From assembly GCA_964471235.1 (NCBI GenBank), contig CAYYGL010000029.1, positions 1-33,893 on the forward strand: DNA of 33,893 nt, in the 5' to 3' direction. This DNA comes from CAYYGL01 sp964471235 (GTDB taxonomy: Bacteria > Calditrichota > Calditrichia > RBG-13-44-9 > J075). Under the pieces are notes generated by a model that saw only the letters and a list, made by a program, of their open reading frames with translations, had not been told where the DNA came from and did not search any database. This document shows positions 1 through 8,876 of the stretch, piece after piece (the stretch's first letter is position 1; every line of letters starts with the position of its first letter). A program made the position numbers and the translations under genes.

Positions 1-762
1 TCCCCAATCTTTCAACCCCAATCGTTAAAAGATGAAGCGTTTGTTAAAGCTTTAAAAGCGCTTGATGCAGATGTGTTCGTGGTAGTGGCATTTCGCATCT
101 TACCGGAAAAAATTTTTACCATGCCCCCATTGGGGACGATTAACCTTCATCCTTCCCTGCTCCCCAAATATCGCGGTGCGGCTCCAATCCATTGGACCAT
201 CATCAATGGGGAAACGAAAACCGGGGTAACGACCATTTTTATCCGAAAGCAAGTTGACGCCGGAAACATTGTGTTACAAAAGGAATACCCGGTGCTACCC
301 GATGATACCGCCGGTACCCTCCATGACCGCCTGGCTGTTGCCGGTGCCGAACTATTGCTGCAAACCCTGGATTTGATAGCTGCCGGAACCGTTACCACCA
401 CGCCGCAGAACGAACGCTTGGCATCGCCGGCACCTAAAATTAGCAAAGAGATGTGCCACATTTCCTTTGCCCAGCCTGCCCGCCGGGTAAAACAGTGGAT
501 TCACGGACTTTCCCCATTTCCCGGGGCTTTTGCCTTCTGGAATGAAAAATTGGTGAAGTTCTACCGAGCCACGGTGATTTCCGAAAATGAACCCTCCGAA
601 CCACCCGGAACAATTGTAAAAGCAAAAAATGATGACTTGTGGGTTGCCTGCCAGCCCGGCATGGTAAAGATTAAAGAATTGCAATTGCAGGGGCGTAAAA
701 AACTGACTGCCAACGAATTTCTGAAAGGCGTGGCTCTCCAAAAAGGACAGATGTTCCGGTAG
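1..762 (+). CDS. fmt: Methionyl-tRNA formyltransferase, 3' part (5' end outside window)
   Basis: Formylates the amino group of Met-tRNA for the initiator tRNA, using 10-formyl-tetrahydrofolate, in the cytoplasm. The reading frame is open from base 1, so the gene is cut by the window edge; 253 residues are visible against about 310 in the family. An in-frame GTG at 73 is only an internal codon, because the residues before it (LKDEAFVKALKALDADV) already match the family. The formyltransferase core shows the family signature NLHPSLLPKYRGAAPIHW, followed by the INGETKTGV stretch and the DDTAGTLHDRLA segment that carries the catalytic Asp. The rest, from about residue 150, is the C-terminal tRNA-binding domain (SPAPKISKE, then PFPGAFAFW). 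Identification is secure. The upstream neighbour, often def in bacteria, cannot be seen. Confidence 0.96.
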   Translation, partial: SPIFQPQSLKDEAFVKALKALDADVFVVVAFRILPEKIFTMPPLGTINLHPSLLPKYRGAAPIHWTIINGETKTGVTTIFIRKQVDAGNIVLQKEYPVLPDDTAGTLHDRLAVAGAELLLQTLDLIAAGTVTTTPQNERLASPAPKISKEMCHISFAQPARRVKQWIHGLSPFPGAFAFWNEKLVKFYRATVISENEPSEPPGTIVKAKNDDLWVACQPGMVKIKELQLQGRKKLTANEFLKGVALQKGQMFR

Positions 763-775
763 ACGAATATCACCG

Positions 776-809
776 AAAAAAAATCCCCCTGCCCAAAATG
801 AACAGGGGG
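776..809 (-). terminator. Intrinsic terminator for the YXWGXW-repeat gene
   Basis: CCCCCTG (785-791) pairs perfectly with CAGGGGG (803-809) around an 11-nt loop. Read on the minus strand the stem is followed by eight T (776-783), the classical intrinsic-terminator layout. It lies 50 bases past the stop of the minus-strand gene that ends at 860. The stem also sits just past the fmt stop and could slow + strand transcripts, but no T-run follows on that side. Confidence 0.75.
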
Positions 810-859
810 TCGGGGAGGAGGTATGCAGGGTTCCGGGATGATTTTTATCCTAATCCGAA

Positions 860-1171
860 TCAGCGCCGCCGCCAATGGCCTCGAACCCACACCCAGCCGT
901 GATGGCGTTTCACCCAATGACCGGGTATCCAAACATAGCCATGCCGGGATTTCACCCAGTAGCCGCTTACCCACACATAATGCCCCCGTTTCCATGCCCA
1001 ATGACCCGGAATCCATGCGGCGTGCCGGAATGGCTTCACCGGCTTAAATTCCACCTTAATTGCCGGTGGGGGTGTCTTAATGACGATAACATCGGCACTG
1101 GCAGTCGCAGTAAAACCAATTAACAGCAACATCACCAGCATTACCCTCCCAACGGATTTTAAAGTAACCAT
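860..1171 (-). CDS. Secreted YXWGXW-repeat protein
   Basis: A 103-aa secreted protein of unknown function. The ATG at 1171 is chosen over longer in-frame options because an AAGGAGG ribosome binding site lies 7 bases upstream and a clean signal peptide follows (hydrophobic VMLLLIGFTATASA, likely cut after residue 26). The mature part is very basic and aromatic. It holds four W-x-x-G-x-W units starting at W53, W67, W81 and W95, an exact 14-residue period, with HGYVW/HYVW links. This matches the known YXWGXW (BcpO-related) repeat family, whose molecular role is not established; periplasmic or surface location is inferred. It is monocistronic, with a terminator just downstream, and faces fmt. Confidence 0.82.
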   Translation of the reverse strand: MVTLKSVGRVMLVMLLLIGFTATASADVIVIKTPPPAIKVEFKPVKPFRHAAWIPGHWAWKRGHYVWVSGYWVKSRHGYVWIPGHWVKRHHGWVWVRGHWRRR

Positions 1172-1799
1172 ATTGAACCCTCCTTCGTTTAGAGTCATTC
1201 GTTTTTTTCTTGCATCAACTTCATTTCTGTTTAAAGCGAAAATGGTGCCAACTAACAGAAAAGCAAAATTCCCGGTTTTTCGTCTCAAAAAAGTTTGTTT
1301 TGGGAAAATTATGTACGGCAGCGTACACCCTTGCTGTTCTAAATCGGGCATTGGGAAATTTTAAGGAAATGGCAACCGGGTGAAAAAATGGGTATTTCTC
1401 TTTGCGCGAAGATTCCCTACTACCACTTCGTCACTGATTGACGCCGCGACAATTCCTCGTTTGCCGATCCATTCGGAAAGAAAAAACTGCCCCGCACCCG
1501 GTTGTTCACCAATTTTTGCATTTTTTTTAACTAACTATTGTGCCAATATAAAATTTTTTATAATCTATTTTAGTTTGATATAAATCGGAAGGAAGGGAAG
1601 AGACAAATGGAATACGAAACTATCAGGCAGACAGGTTTTCCGCTTCGATTTATTTACGTCTCTTCTGTTTCCCATTTCTCCCATTGTTTCAAGTCTTGCA
1701 AAATATCCATCTCAAACACAGCGACTGTATTTATCCACCCAATTGTTTTCCGTAAAGTTATCGGAGCTTCTTTACACGATTAATCAGGAAGGACAGGAT
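1172..1799. other. Divergent intergenic region, no gene recognised
   Basis: This 628-base spacer separates the minus-strand repeat protein from the plus-strand threonine dehydrogenase and must carry promoters for both. Open frames here (for example 1380-1583) lack family resemblance and a ribosome binding site. An AT-rich stretch at 1538-1564 has a TATAAT-like box, but its spacing to the nearest TTGTGC is only 15, so I do not call a promoter. Confidence 0.5.
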
Positions 1800-2765
1800 A
1801 TGAAAAAAATACTGGTCACCGGCGCCTGTGGTCAAATCGGTTCGGAACTGGTGGTGCATCTCGGAAAAGAATTCGGGAAGAAAAATGTTATCTCCTCGGA
1901 CATTAAAAAACCGCCTGAAGTGGTAAAAGCACATAGTACGTTTTTGTATTTGAATGTGCTGGATACCCACATGCTTGCCAAAGAGGTAGTGGAAAAGGAG
2001 ATCGATACCATTTTTCACATGGCAGCCATTTTATCGGCAGTGGGGGAACAGAATCCCCAGTTTGCCTATGAAGTGAATATGCAGGGGTTGTTTAACGTTC
2101 TGGAAGTTGCCCGGCGGAAAGGAGTGGAGCGGGTTATCACCCCCAGTTCCATCGCGGCTTACGGACCCGATGCCTCCAAGGAGTTAACCCCGGAAGATGC
2201 CCCATTAAATCCCACCACCATGTATGGCGTTACCAAGGTTGCCGGAGAAAAGTTGTTGCAATATTATTTTTTAAAATACAAGCTGGATGTTCGATCCCTG
2301 CGCTATCCCGGGATCATCAGCAGCGAAACGCTGCCCGGCGGCGGTACGACCGATTTTGCCGTGGACATGTATATCCACGCTGTCGAAAATAAACCGTATG
2401 TTTCCTTTGTTGATGAACACACTCCCCTGCCGTTCATGTACATGCCCGATGCAATTCGGGCAATTATCGAACTGGCTCATGCAGATCACAAAGCGCTCAC
2501 CCGGCGTGTCTATAATGTTCATGCCATGCAGTTAACCCCGGCGGATATCGTTGAATCCATTCGGAAATACCTTCCGGAATTTCGGTGTACCTATCAACCT
2601 GACTATCGCCAGGCCATCGCCGAATCCTGGCCCCATAGCATTGATGACCGCGCTGCCCGGCAGGATTGGAATTGGAAACCGGCTTATGATCTGGATCTGA
2701 TGACCAGGGATATGTTAAAAAAGCTTAAAGAGAAATTGGAGAAGGACTACGTGGGTATCCACTGA
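1800..2765 (+). CDS. L-threonine 3-dehydrogenase, short-chain (SDR) type
   Basis: A 321-aa NAD-dependent dehydrogenase of the extended SDR/epimerase superfamily, best matched to the SDR-type L-threonine 3-dehydrogenases, which make 2-amino-3-ketobutyrate from threonine. The start at 1800 is fixed by AGGAAGG about 7 bases upstream and by MKKILVTGACGQIG beginning the Rossmann fold (G8, G11, G14). The catalytic YxxxK is Y142/K146 (MYGVTK), with the preceding Ser in PSSIAAYG. The segment LPGGGTTDFAVDMY (about 178-191) is typical of threonine dehydrogenases and unlike UDP-sugar epimerases. No glycine C-acetyltransferase (Kbl) gene, the usual partner, is next to it, so pathway completion must come from elsewhere. 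An epimerase acting on sugars is the less likely alternative. Confidence 0.85.
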   Translation: MKKILVTGACGQIGSELVVHLGKEFGKKNVISSDIKKPPEVVKAHSTFLYLNVLDTHMLAKEVVEKEIDTIFHMAAILSAVGEQNPQFAYEVNMQGLFNVLEVARRKGVERVITPSSIAAYGPDASKELTPEDAPLNPTTMYGVTKVAGEKLLQYYFLKYKLDVRSLRYPGIISSETLPGGGTTDFAVDMYIHAVENKPYVSFVDEHTPLPFMYMPDAIRAIIELAHADHKALTRRVYNVHAMQLTPADIVESIRKYLPEFRCTYQPDYRQAIAESWPHSIDDRAARQDWNWKPAYDLDLMTRDMLKKLKEKLEKDYVGIH

Positions 2766-2928
2766 TATCTTTATTCGATACGGTGGTTTTCGTAAGCGGG
2801 ATTCTCTACCGGGCACTTTTTGAAATTGCCGGTGGAAAATTTCGGATAAATACATATCGCCACCTGTTGAGGTGGAATGGAAGTAAGAAGAAGGAGGCAA
2901 CTTTATAACACCACGGAAAGGGGATGAG

Positions 2929-3927
2929 ATGAAGAATGCACAGGTAACCGGCATGGGGCATTATGTGCCGGAGAACATCATTACCAATCATGATCTGGAA
3001 AAAATGATGGATACCAGCGATGAATGGATTCGGGAGAGAACCGGCATTGTTGAACGTCGATGGGTGACCCCCGGGGAAGAGACCATTAATGGGATGGGGT
3101 ATAAAGCATCATTAATGGCATTGGAACAGGCCGGCATGACACCGGAAGATATCGATTTTATCGTATTTGCCAGTATCGTGAGTGATATGGGTTTTCCCGG
3201 CGGGGGGTGTTTAATGCAGGAGAAGTTAGGAATTCCCGGTGTGCCATGTATGGATATCCGGAATGCCTGCTCCGGTTTTATGTATGCTCTGGCAGTGGGA
3301 GACAAATTTATCAAGACCGGTACTTATAAAACCGTACTGGTGGTTGGTTCGGAGATTCAGAGCCTGGGAATTGACAAATCCACCCGGGGAAGAGATATCT
3401 CGGTTATTTTTGCAGATGGTGCGGGCGCCGTCATCTTATCCGCCACCGATAACCCTCACAAAGGGATACTGACAACCCATCTTCATGCCGATGGCAGATA
3501 TGCCAGAAAATTATATTGCGAATGGCCCTCCATTCACCATACTCCCGGGCAGAACCCGGTCTATGATGACCCCGAGCATAATTTTCCTCACATGGAAGGC
3601 CGGTTTGTCTTCAAACATGCGGTGGTGCGTTTCCCGGAGGTCATTATGGAAGCGTTGCAGGCAACGGGGTACACCCCGGCTGACCTGGATCTGTTCATTC
3701 CCCATCAGGCAAATCAGCGGATTACCGAGGCGGTAGCGGCGCGCCTGGAAATTCCCATGGAGAAAGTCATGAATACCATTGTGCATTACGGGAATACCAC
3801 CGCGGCAACCATCCCCATGGCGATGAGCATGGCAAAGCAGGAGGGAAAAATTCGGGATGGCTCCCTGGTATGTCTGGCGGCTTTCGGTTCCGGATTTACA
3901 TGGGGATCGGCGCTGATTCGCTTTTGA
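2929..3927 (+). CDS. fabH: 3-oxoacyl-ACP synthase III family protein (FabH type)
   Basis: A 332-aa thiolase-fold condensing enzyme. FabH joins an acyl-CoA to malonyl-ACP to start fatty-acid synthesis. The full triad is visible: C114 (NACSGF), H259 (FIPHQANQR) and N289 (HYGNTT), and the N-terminal DTSDEWIRERTGI signature is present. The start at 2929 has a GGAAAGGGG stretch upstream. It stands alone: no plsX, fabD, fabG or acpP follows, unlike the usual fab cluster, so a FabH-like role in another acyl or beta-ketoacid condensation is possible. The region near residues 195-225 (CEWPSIHH through HNFPHMEG) is richer in His/Pro than in textbook FabH and may shape the acyl pocket. A perfect 6-bp hairpin (2860-2875) without a T-run sits in the leader. 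Confidence 0.85.
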   Translation: MKNAQVTGMGHYVPENIITNHDLEKMMDTSDEWIRERTGIVERRWVTPGEETINGMGYKASLMALEQAGMTPEDIDFIVFASIVSDMGFPGGGCLMQEKLGIPGVPCMDIRNACSGFMYALAVGDKFIKTGTYKTVLVVGSEIQSLGIDKSTRGRDISVIFADGAGAVILSATDNPHKGILTTHLHADGRYARKLYCEWPSIHHTPGQNPVYDDPEHNFPHMEGRFVFKHAVVRFPEVIMEALQATGYTPADLDLFIPHQANQRITEAVAARLEIPMEKVMNTIVHYGNTTAATIPMAMSMAKQEGKIRDGSLVCLAAFGSGFTWGSALIRF

Positions 3928-4080
3928 GTTGAACGGGATAATGAGAAAAATATAAATTCCGGGGTGCCGGGCAACGAAGATGCCTGCTACCCGGGCGTTG
4001 CGTACAGACATTCATTAAATTCCGGTCTCTTGCCGGATCATAACATTCTCTACCGAATCACACACACATTCTTCGGCGCC

Positions 4081-5802
4081 ATGCGATACGTTTATTTCAT
4101 GCTCTTTGCGTTTGGAATCGTTCGGATAGGTTCCGCCCAAATTATTCTCACCGAGGTGATGTTTAACCCCATTGGTCCGGAAAACAGTGACGAATTTGTA
4201 GAAATCTACAACCTGGGCAATCAGGCAGTGGATCTGTCCGGCTGGCAAATTGGCGATAGTAGCGGATTCGACTTCCTCTCCGACGTTGATGGCGGCGGTT
4301 TGATCCTTCATGCCGGGCAGTACGGTTTAATACTGGATCCGGATTACTTTGCCAATGGCTCAACCACGTATGATTCGCTCATTTCCCCCGAAGCGCTGCT
4401 GTTAACCATTGATGGCAGTACCCTGGGCAGTGGGGGACTCTCCAACAGCACCCCGGAAACGATTATGTTGATAGATGCTGCCCTGGACACCGTTCAGCAG
4501 TATCGCTATACCATTAACAACGATGCCGGCCACAGTGATGAGAAGCGTGTATTGAGCGAAGACAATTCACCCGGGAACTGGGGGAACAGTCTGTTTATCA
4601 ATGGCACCCCGGGATTTACCAATTCCATCTCACCGGTTCCGGTAGACGCTGCCATCACCCGGCTGGTATTGCTGGCTTCATCCTTCATTGCCGGAAGCAG
4701 CATCCCCTTTCGCTTTACCTTAAAAAATGCCGGGGTGAATCCACTCAACAAGATCACCTGGTCAACTTTTCTGGATGACAATCGCAATGGGGTACCGGAA
4801 AGCAACGAAATAGTGGAAACCTTTTCCGGAACCATCTCCCTTCCGCCCGGCGATTCCCTGGATATGGAGGGAGAATTTCCGGATGTACCTTACGGTGAAA
4901 TTTCTTTTGGCATTTCCCTCACGGTAACGAATGATGCTCATCCGGAAAATAACGTGGCGATTGTCACCCACTTTATTGACGATCCGTCCCGGGTGAATGT
5001 GGTGATCAATGAAATTATGTTTGAACCCCAACCCGATTTTGAGGAGTGGGTGGAACTGTATAATAAAGGCGCTGAAGCGATTAATCTGCGTTATCTCCGT
5101 TTTGCCGATTCCCGGGATACCGTGGCGATTCGTCAGGATGATGATTGGCTGGCGCCTTCCGGCTTTATCGTTCTGGGAGGGGATACCGCACTTATCGATC
5201 ACTATTCGGTTGCCCCCGAAAAAGTTCGGATTATCAGGGGCTTTCCCACTTTAAATAACGGAACCGATGACCTGCGGCTGATAGGACCCACCGGGTTCGT
5301 TTACGATCGGGTTCCCTACACTTCCGACTGGTATGGACGGGAGACCGAACCCGGTGTTTCGCTGGAGAAGATCAATCCTTTTTTTAATGGGCAGTTTAAG
5401 GATAACTGGGCAGCTTCGGTAGCACCGGGCGGCTCAACCCCCGGCGAACAAAATTCGGTTTTTGTTGAGGTTCTCTCCAGCCCCAGCCGGTTGGAAATTC
5501 AACCCAATCCCTTTTCCCCGGATTTTGACGGACGGGAGGATTTCACCGTCATCCGTTATTCCCTGAATGTGGAAACCGCTTTCATCAATATCCGCATTTA
5601 TGATTTGCGAGGTCGGTTAATCCGCTTTTTAGCCGACAGTTTACCGGCGGCTCACCAGGGGCAGGTTGTCTGGGATGGCAGGGATGATCAGGGGAGAATG
5701 GCACGAATCGGAGCCTACATTTGCCTGTTCGAAGCGTTAAATCCGGAAAAGCGCGTGTTGAATAAATTGAAAAAGACGATTATTTTAGTGAAGCAGCAAT
5801 AG
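4081..5802 (+). CDS. Secreted protein with two lamin-tail domains and FlgD-like C-terminal module
   Basis: 573 aa. The start at 4081 is chosen because a signal peptide begins there (MRYVYFMLFAFGIVRIGSAQ) and the mature protein opens directly with a lamin-tail domain; no clear ribosome binding site is visible. Order: lamin-tail domain 1 (about 20-140, ILTEVMFNPIG then DEFVEIYN and LSGWQIGD), a CARDB/Ig-like segment (about 190-300), lamin-tail domain 2 (about 306-430, NEIMFEPQPDFEEWVELYN), and a C-terminal FlgD-Ig-like module (about 475-573, PNPFSPDFDG, IYDLRGRLIR, VVWDGRDDQGR). Such tails occur on exported proteins of FCB-group bacteria and are often linked to type IX-like secretion. No catalytic domain is visible, so an adhesive or structural surface role is inferred. 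Confidence 0.83.
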   Translation: MRYVYFMLFAFGIVRIGSAQIILTEVMFNPIGPENSDEFVEIYNLGNQAVDLSGWQIGDSSGFDFLSDVDGGGLILHAGQYGLILDPDYFANGSTTYDSLISPEALLLTIDGSTLGSGGLSNSTPETIMLIDAALDTVQQYRYTINNDAGHSDEKRVLSEDNSPGNWGNSLFINGTPGFTNSISPVPVDAAITRLVLLASSFIAGSSIPFRFTLKNAGVNPLNKITWSTFLDDNRNGVPESNEIVETFSGTISLPPGDSLDMEGEFPDVPYGEISFGISLTVTNDAHPENNVAIVTHFIDDPSRVNVVINEIMFEPQPDFEEWVELYNKGAEAINLRYLRFADSRDTVAIRQDDDWLAPSGFIVLGGDTALIDHYSVAPEKVRIIRGFPTLNNGTDDLRLIGPTGFVYDRVPYTSDWYGRETEPGVSLEKINPFFNGQFKDNWAASVAPGGSTPGEQNSVFVEVLSSPSRLEIQPNPFSPDFDGREDFTVIRYSLNVETAFINIRIYDLRGRLIRFLADSLPAAHQGQVVWDGRDDQGRMARIGAYICLFEALNPEKRVLNKLKKTIILVKQQ

Positions 5803-5986
5803 CAGAGATGAAAAGGGCTCTGGCAGTAGAATACACCTGAGAATGGAGAAGCATTCTTCCAAAAGTTTTTGGGGGCGAGCATGAATCATCGGTAGGAGTT
5901 AAACCCAATTTCTTCTCTTTCATATTTCGGTAAAATATTGTATTTTCAAACAGGGTAACAGAATCAAACAATTAGGAGGAAACGAG

Positions 5987-6211
5987 ATGACATCCGGTAA
6001 TTTGTGGTCGATTGAGTATAGTCATTCCGAAGAATCATTTCATATTGGTCGTACCGGTGAGATGATCCGGCGGAATCTTTATTCTCTCAATACCGGTCAA
6101 CGAAGTGATTTTATCTGTGTGGGCATCTTTCCGACCCGTGAGCAGGCGGAAAATGCCATGCTGGAATTTAAACGCAAACGTCCCGCGTATCGCACGCTGG
6201 CATTATTATAA
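5987..6211 (+). CDS. Small hypothetical protein (74 aa), SPOR-like tail
   Basis: A very good ribosome binding site (AGGAGG, about 7 bases before the ATG) supports translation. The cytosolic-looking 74-aa product has no signal peptide or membrane segment. Its C-terminal half, FICVGIFPTREQAENAMLEF, resembles the last strand-helix of SPOR domains, but it is too short for a full SPOR fold, so that resemblance is weak. The stop lies 10 bases before the start of the trans-sulfuration enzyme, so the two are probably co-transcribed and translationally linked. Function not recognised. Confidence 0.72.
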   Translation: MTSGNLWSIEYSHSEESFHIGRTGEMIRRNLYSLNTGQRSDFICVGIFPTREQAENAMLEFKRKRPAYRTLALL

Positions 6212-6221
6212 AGGATATTCA

Positions 6222-7388
6222 ATGAAGTCATCCCAACAGTCGCTCTTAACCAAACTCATCCATTCCGGGGAAATGTCCCCCCGGGTGCTGGGCGCGGTAA
6301 GTATGCCGATTTTTCAATCTGCTAATTACGAATATACCGGTGAGTCGAGTTACGATGCCATCAAGTATCTTCGCCTTAACAATACCCCCAACCATGAGGT
6401 ATTGCACAAAAAGTTAGCCGCCCTGGAAAATGCCGAAGCCGCTTTGGTCACTGCCAGCGGAATGGCTGCCATTACCACCGCCTTATTATCAATCCTTTCC
6501 AGTGGAGATCACCTCCTGGTGCAGAGTACCCTGTACGGCGGCACCCATACCTTTATCACCGAAGAATTTCCCCGGTGGGGGATTTCGTTTGATTTTATTG
6601 ATGGCAGTAATCCGGATAGTTGGGAGAGCAAGTTGCAGCACAATACCCGGGCGATATATGTGGAGAGCCTGAGCAATCCTTTAATTGAAGTGCCGGATTT
6701 AAAAGCGGCAGTAGAGTTTGCCAAAAAGCATTTTCTGGTTTCCATGATCGATAACACCTTTGCCAGCCCGGTAAATTTTCGCCCGGCGGAAATGGGGTTC
6801 GATCTCTCCTTGCATAGTTGTACCAAGTATCTCAACGGGCATTCCGATATTGTTGCCGGTGCGGTGATTGGCAGGGCAGACCTGATAGAAAAAATTACCC
6901 ACAAGTTAAATCATTTAGGGGGATCATTAGACCCCCATGCATGTTTTTTACTGCACCGGGGGATCAAAACCCTGGCACTGCGGGTGAATTATCAAAATGA
7001 GAGCGCTCTTCGGATTGCCAGATTTCTGGAGGAACAGCCGCAGGTCAAAAAAGTGAATTATCCCGGGTTGCCCTCCAGCCCTTATCATGCCATCGCCAGC
7101 GAGTTGTTTGACGGATTCAGCGGAATGCTCAGTTTTGAGCTCCAGGGCGGTTTGGCAGCCGCCGAACATTTCATGAATGCTACCCGAATTCCCATCATTG
7201 CGCCCAGTCTTGGCGGCGTGGAAACCCTCTTAACCCGTCCTGCCAGCACTTCTCACTCCGGACTGACGCCGGAAGAACGAGAAAAGACCGGCATTACAGA
7301 CAGCCTCATTCGGGTCTCCGTGGGCATCGAATCCACCGAAGATTTGATTGAAGATTTTAAACAGGCGCTGGAAAAGATGACCGGATAA
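6222..7388 (+). CDS. Trans-sulfuration family PLP enzyme (cystathionine/methionine lyase-like)
   Basis: 388 aa, Cys/Met metabolism PLP-dependent family (cystathionine gamma-synthase, gamma-lyase, methionine gamma-lyase, sulfhydrylases). The start at 6222 is placed by AAAGG 6 bases upstream and by the family N-terminus. The PLP lysine is K202 (HSCTKYLNGHSD), the cofactor-stacking region is SLYGG-like (LYGGTH, about 105-110), and the Asp that holds the pyridine nitrogen lies in MIDNTFASP (about 175-183). The usual YSR..NPT cofactor motif is replaced by YLRLNNTPNHEVL, marking a distinct subfamily from the second enzyme at 14036-15196. Substrate cannot be fixed from sequence: cystathionine gamma-lyase, methionine gamma-lyase and O-acylhomoserine sulfhydrylase all remain possible. 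Confidence 0.88.
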   Translation: MKSSQQSLLTKLIHSGEMSPRVLGAVSMPIFQSANYEYTGESSYDAIKYLRLNNTPNHEVLHKKLAALENAEAALVTASGMAAITTALLSILSSGDHLLVQSTLYGGTHTFITEEFPRWGISFDFIDGSNPDSWESKLQHNTRAIYVESLSNPLIEVPDLKAAVEFAKKHFLVSMIDNTFASPVNFRPAEMGFDLSLHSCTKYLNGHSDIVAGAVIGRADLIEKITHKLNHLGGSLDPHACFLLHRGIKTLALRVNYQNESALRIARFLEEQPQVKKVNYPGLPSSPYHAIASELFDGFSGMLSFELQGGLAAAEHFMNATRIPIIAPSLGGVETLLTRPASTSHSGLTPEEREKTGITDSLIRVSVGIESTEDLIEDFKQALEKMTG

Positions 7389-7650
7389 GGATTGGTAAAC
7401 ATTTTCAACTCCGGGGATTCCCTTTTTCTGGTTCCCCCCATTACCATGGTTCGGTAAAAAATCTCTCCCCACGAACTCACTGGCACTCGGATCATCACCA
7501 CGTGACCGCCTGGCGGCTGACTTACTGATTACCGAGATACACGTGAATAAATTAGGAACCCTATTGCAAAACGGTTCCTTCATCCCGTATATTTTGCCCG
7601 TTTAGGTTGGAAGTTCGAAATCTCCAATCCGATAAGGAGGCTTTGCGTTT

Positions 7651-8874
7651 ATGGATTACGATTATGATGTGATTATAGTGGGTGGCGGACCGGCAGGGGC
7701 TACCACCGCTTTGTATGGTGCCCAACACGGTTTGAAGATGTTGCTGGTGGATAAGAAACATTTCCCGCGGGATAAAATTTGCGGGGATGCCATCTCCGGT
7801 AAAAGCGTGGTTTACCTGCGGGAACTGGGGTTGTTGGATGAGTTGGAAAAATCACCCCAGGTGGGAGTGGACAGCGTAATTTTTTCCGCACCCAATCAAA
7901 CTGCCGCTCGCATTGGTTTTACCCCGGGGCATTACGAAGGTGTTACCAAGGGATATGTCTGCCGGCGCATGGTGTTTGACAACATCCTGTTCCAGGCGGC
8001 AAAGAAAAAGGTGGAAACCATCGAAGGGTTAAGTGTTGAGGATGTTATAAAGCCCAATGGACAGGTGCAGGGAATCGTTGGGAAGACCGAGGAAGGCAAA
8101 GAAGTTTCCATCACTGCCAAAGTTGTGGTCGGTGCGGATGGCTTCAGTTCGGTGATTTCCCGTAAGATGGGGCTGTATGAGCACGATCCCGATCACATGC
8201 TGGTGGCAACCCGCGCCTATTACCGGGGTGTTGGCGGTTTGGATGGCAACGCCATCGAACTCCATTATGTGAAAGACATCCTGCCGGGCTATTTCTGGAT
8301 ATTTCCCCTGGAAGACGGGTTAGCCAACGTGGGGCTGGGAATGGTTCACAGTGCCTTAAAAAAGAAAGGCATTCGCTTGAGATACGCCCACATCGAAGCC
8401 ACAAAATCTGCTTTTTTTCGGGAACGGTTTAAGAATGCGGAATTGCTGGGCGATATCCACGGCTGGAATTTGCCAGTGGGGAGCAAGCGGCGCCCGGCGG
8501 CTGGGAACGGCTTCATTTTGACCGGTGATGCCGCCGGCCTTATTGATCCTTTTACCGGCGAGGGAATCGGCAATGCCATGTGTTCCGGTAAGATTGCTGC
8601 CGAGGTGCTGGCGGAAATTTGCCAGGGAACGGACTATAGCGCCAACACATTGATCGAGTATGAAAACCGTTTGTGGAAACGACTGGGAGGGGAGTTGCGG
8701 TTGGGGTATCAATTACAGCGAACTGCACGATTTTTGCCCTTGGTGAATCTGGTCATTGGAAAAGCGGCGCGAAGCCGGAAGGTAGCGGATTGGATTTCCG
8801 GCATGATGTCCGGCACCATCAGCAAACGCGAATTACTCTCTCCAATGACTTATATTAAACTGCTCTTTCAATAA
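7651..8874 (+). CDS. Geranylgeranyl reductase family FAD-dependent oxidoreductase
   Basis: 407 aa. The start has a textbook AAGGAGG 10 bases upstream. An N-terminal dinucleotide-binding motif (VIIVGGGPAGATTALYGA, 7-24) is followed by the CGDAIS motif (44-49), and the second FAD motif GDAAGLIDPFTGEGIGNAM lies near residues 295-313. This pattern is that of the GGR/digeranylgeranylglycerophospholipid reductase group, within the PHBH flavoprotein superfamily, which saturates isoprenoid double bonds using FAD. In a bacterium the substrate could be a quinone side chain or another polyprenyl lipid; that is inference. The downstream epimerase starts 2 bases after its stop, so the two form an operon. 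Confidence 0.86.
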   Translation: MDYDYDVIIVGGGPAGATTALYGAQHGLKMLLVDKKHFPRDKICGDAISGKSVVYLRELGLLDELEKSPQVGVDSVIFSAPNQTAARIGFTPGHYEGVTKGYVCRRMVFDNILFQAAKKKVETIEGLSVEDVIKPNGQVQGIVGKTEEGKEVSITAKVVVGADGFSSVISRKMGLYEHDPDHMLVATRAYYRGVGGLDGNAIELHYVKDILPGYFWIFPLEDGLANVGLGMVHSALKKKGIRLRYAHIEATKSAFFRERFKNAELLGDIHGWNLPVGSKRRPAAGNGFILTGDAAGLIDPFTGEGIGNAMCSGKIAAEVLAEICQGTDYSANTLIEYENRLWKRLGGELRLGYQLQRTARFLPLVNLVIGKAARSRKVADWISGMMSGTISKRELLSPMTYIKLLFQ

Positions 8875-8876
8875 CC

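Noticed and set aside
1380..1583. 67-aa plus-strand open frame in the first spacer
   Set aside because: No ribosome binding site, no resemblance to known families, biased composition from AT-rich non-coding sequence.
3964..4080. N-terminal extension of the lamin-tail protein from 3964
   Set aside because: The 39 extra residues precede a clean signal peptide beginning at 4081 and look like translated spacer with local inverted repeats.
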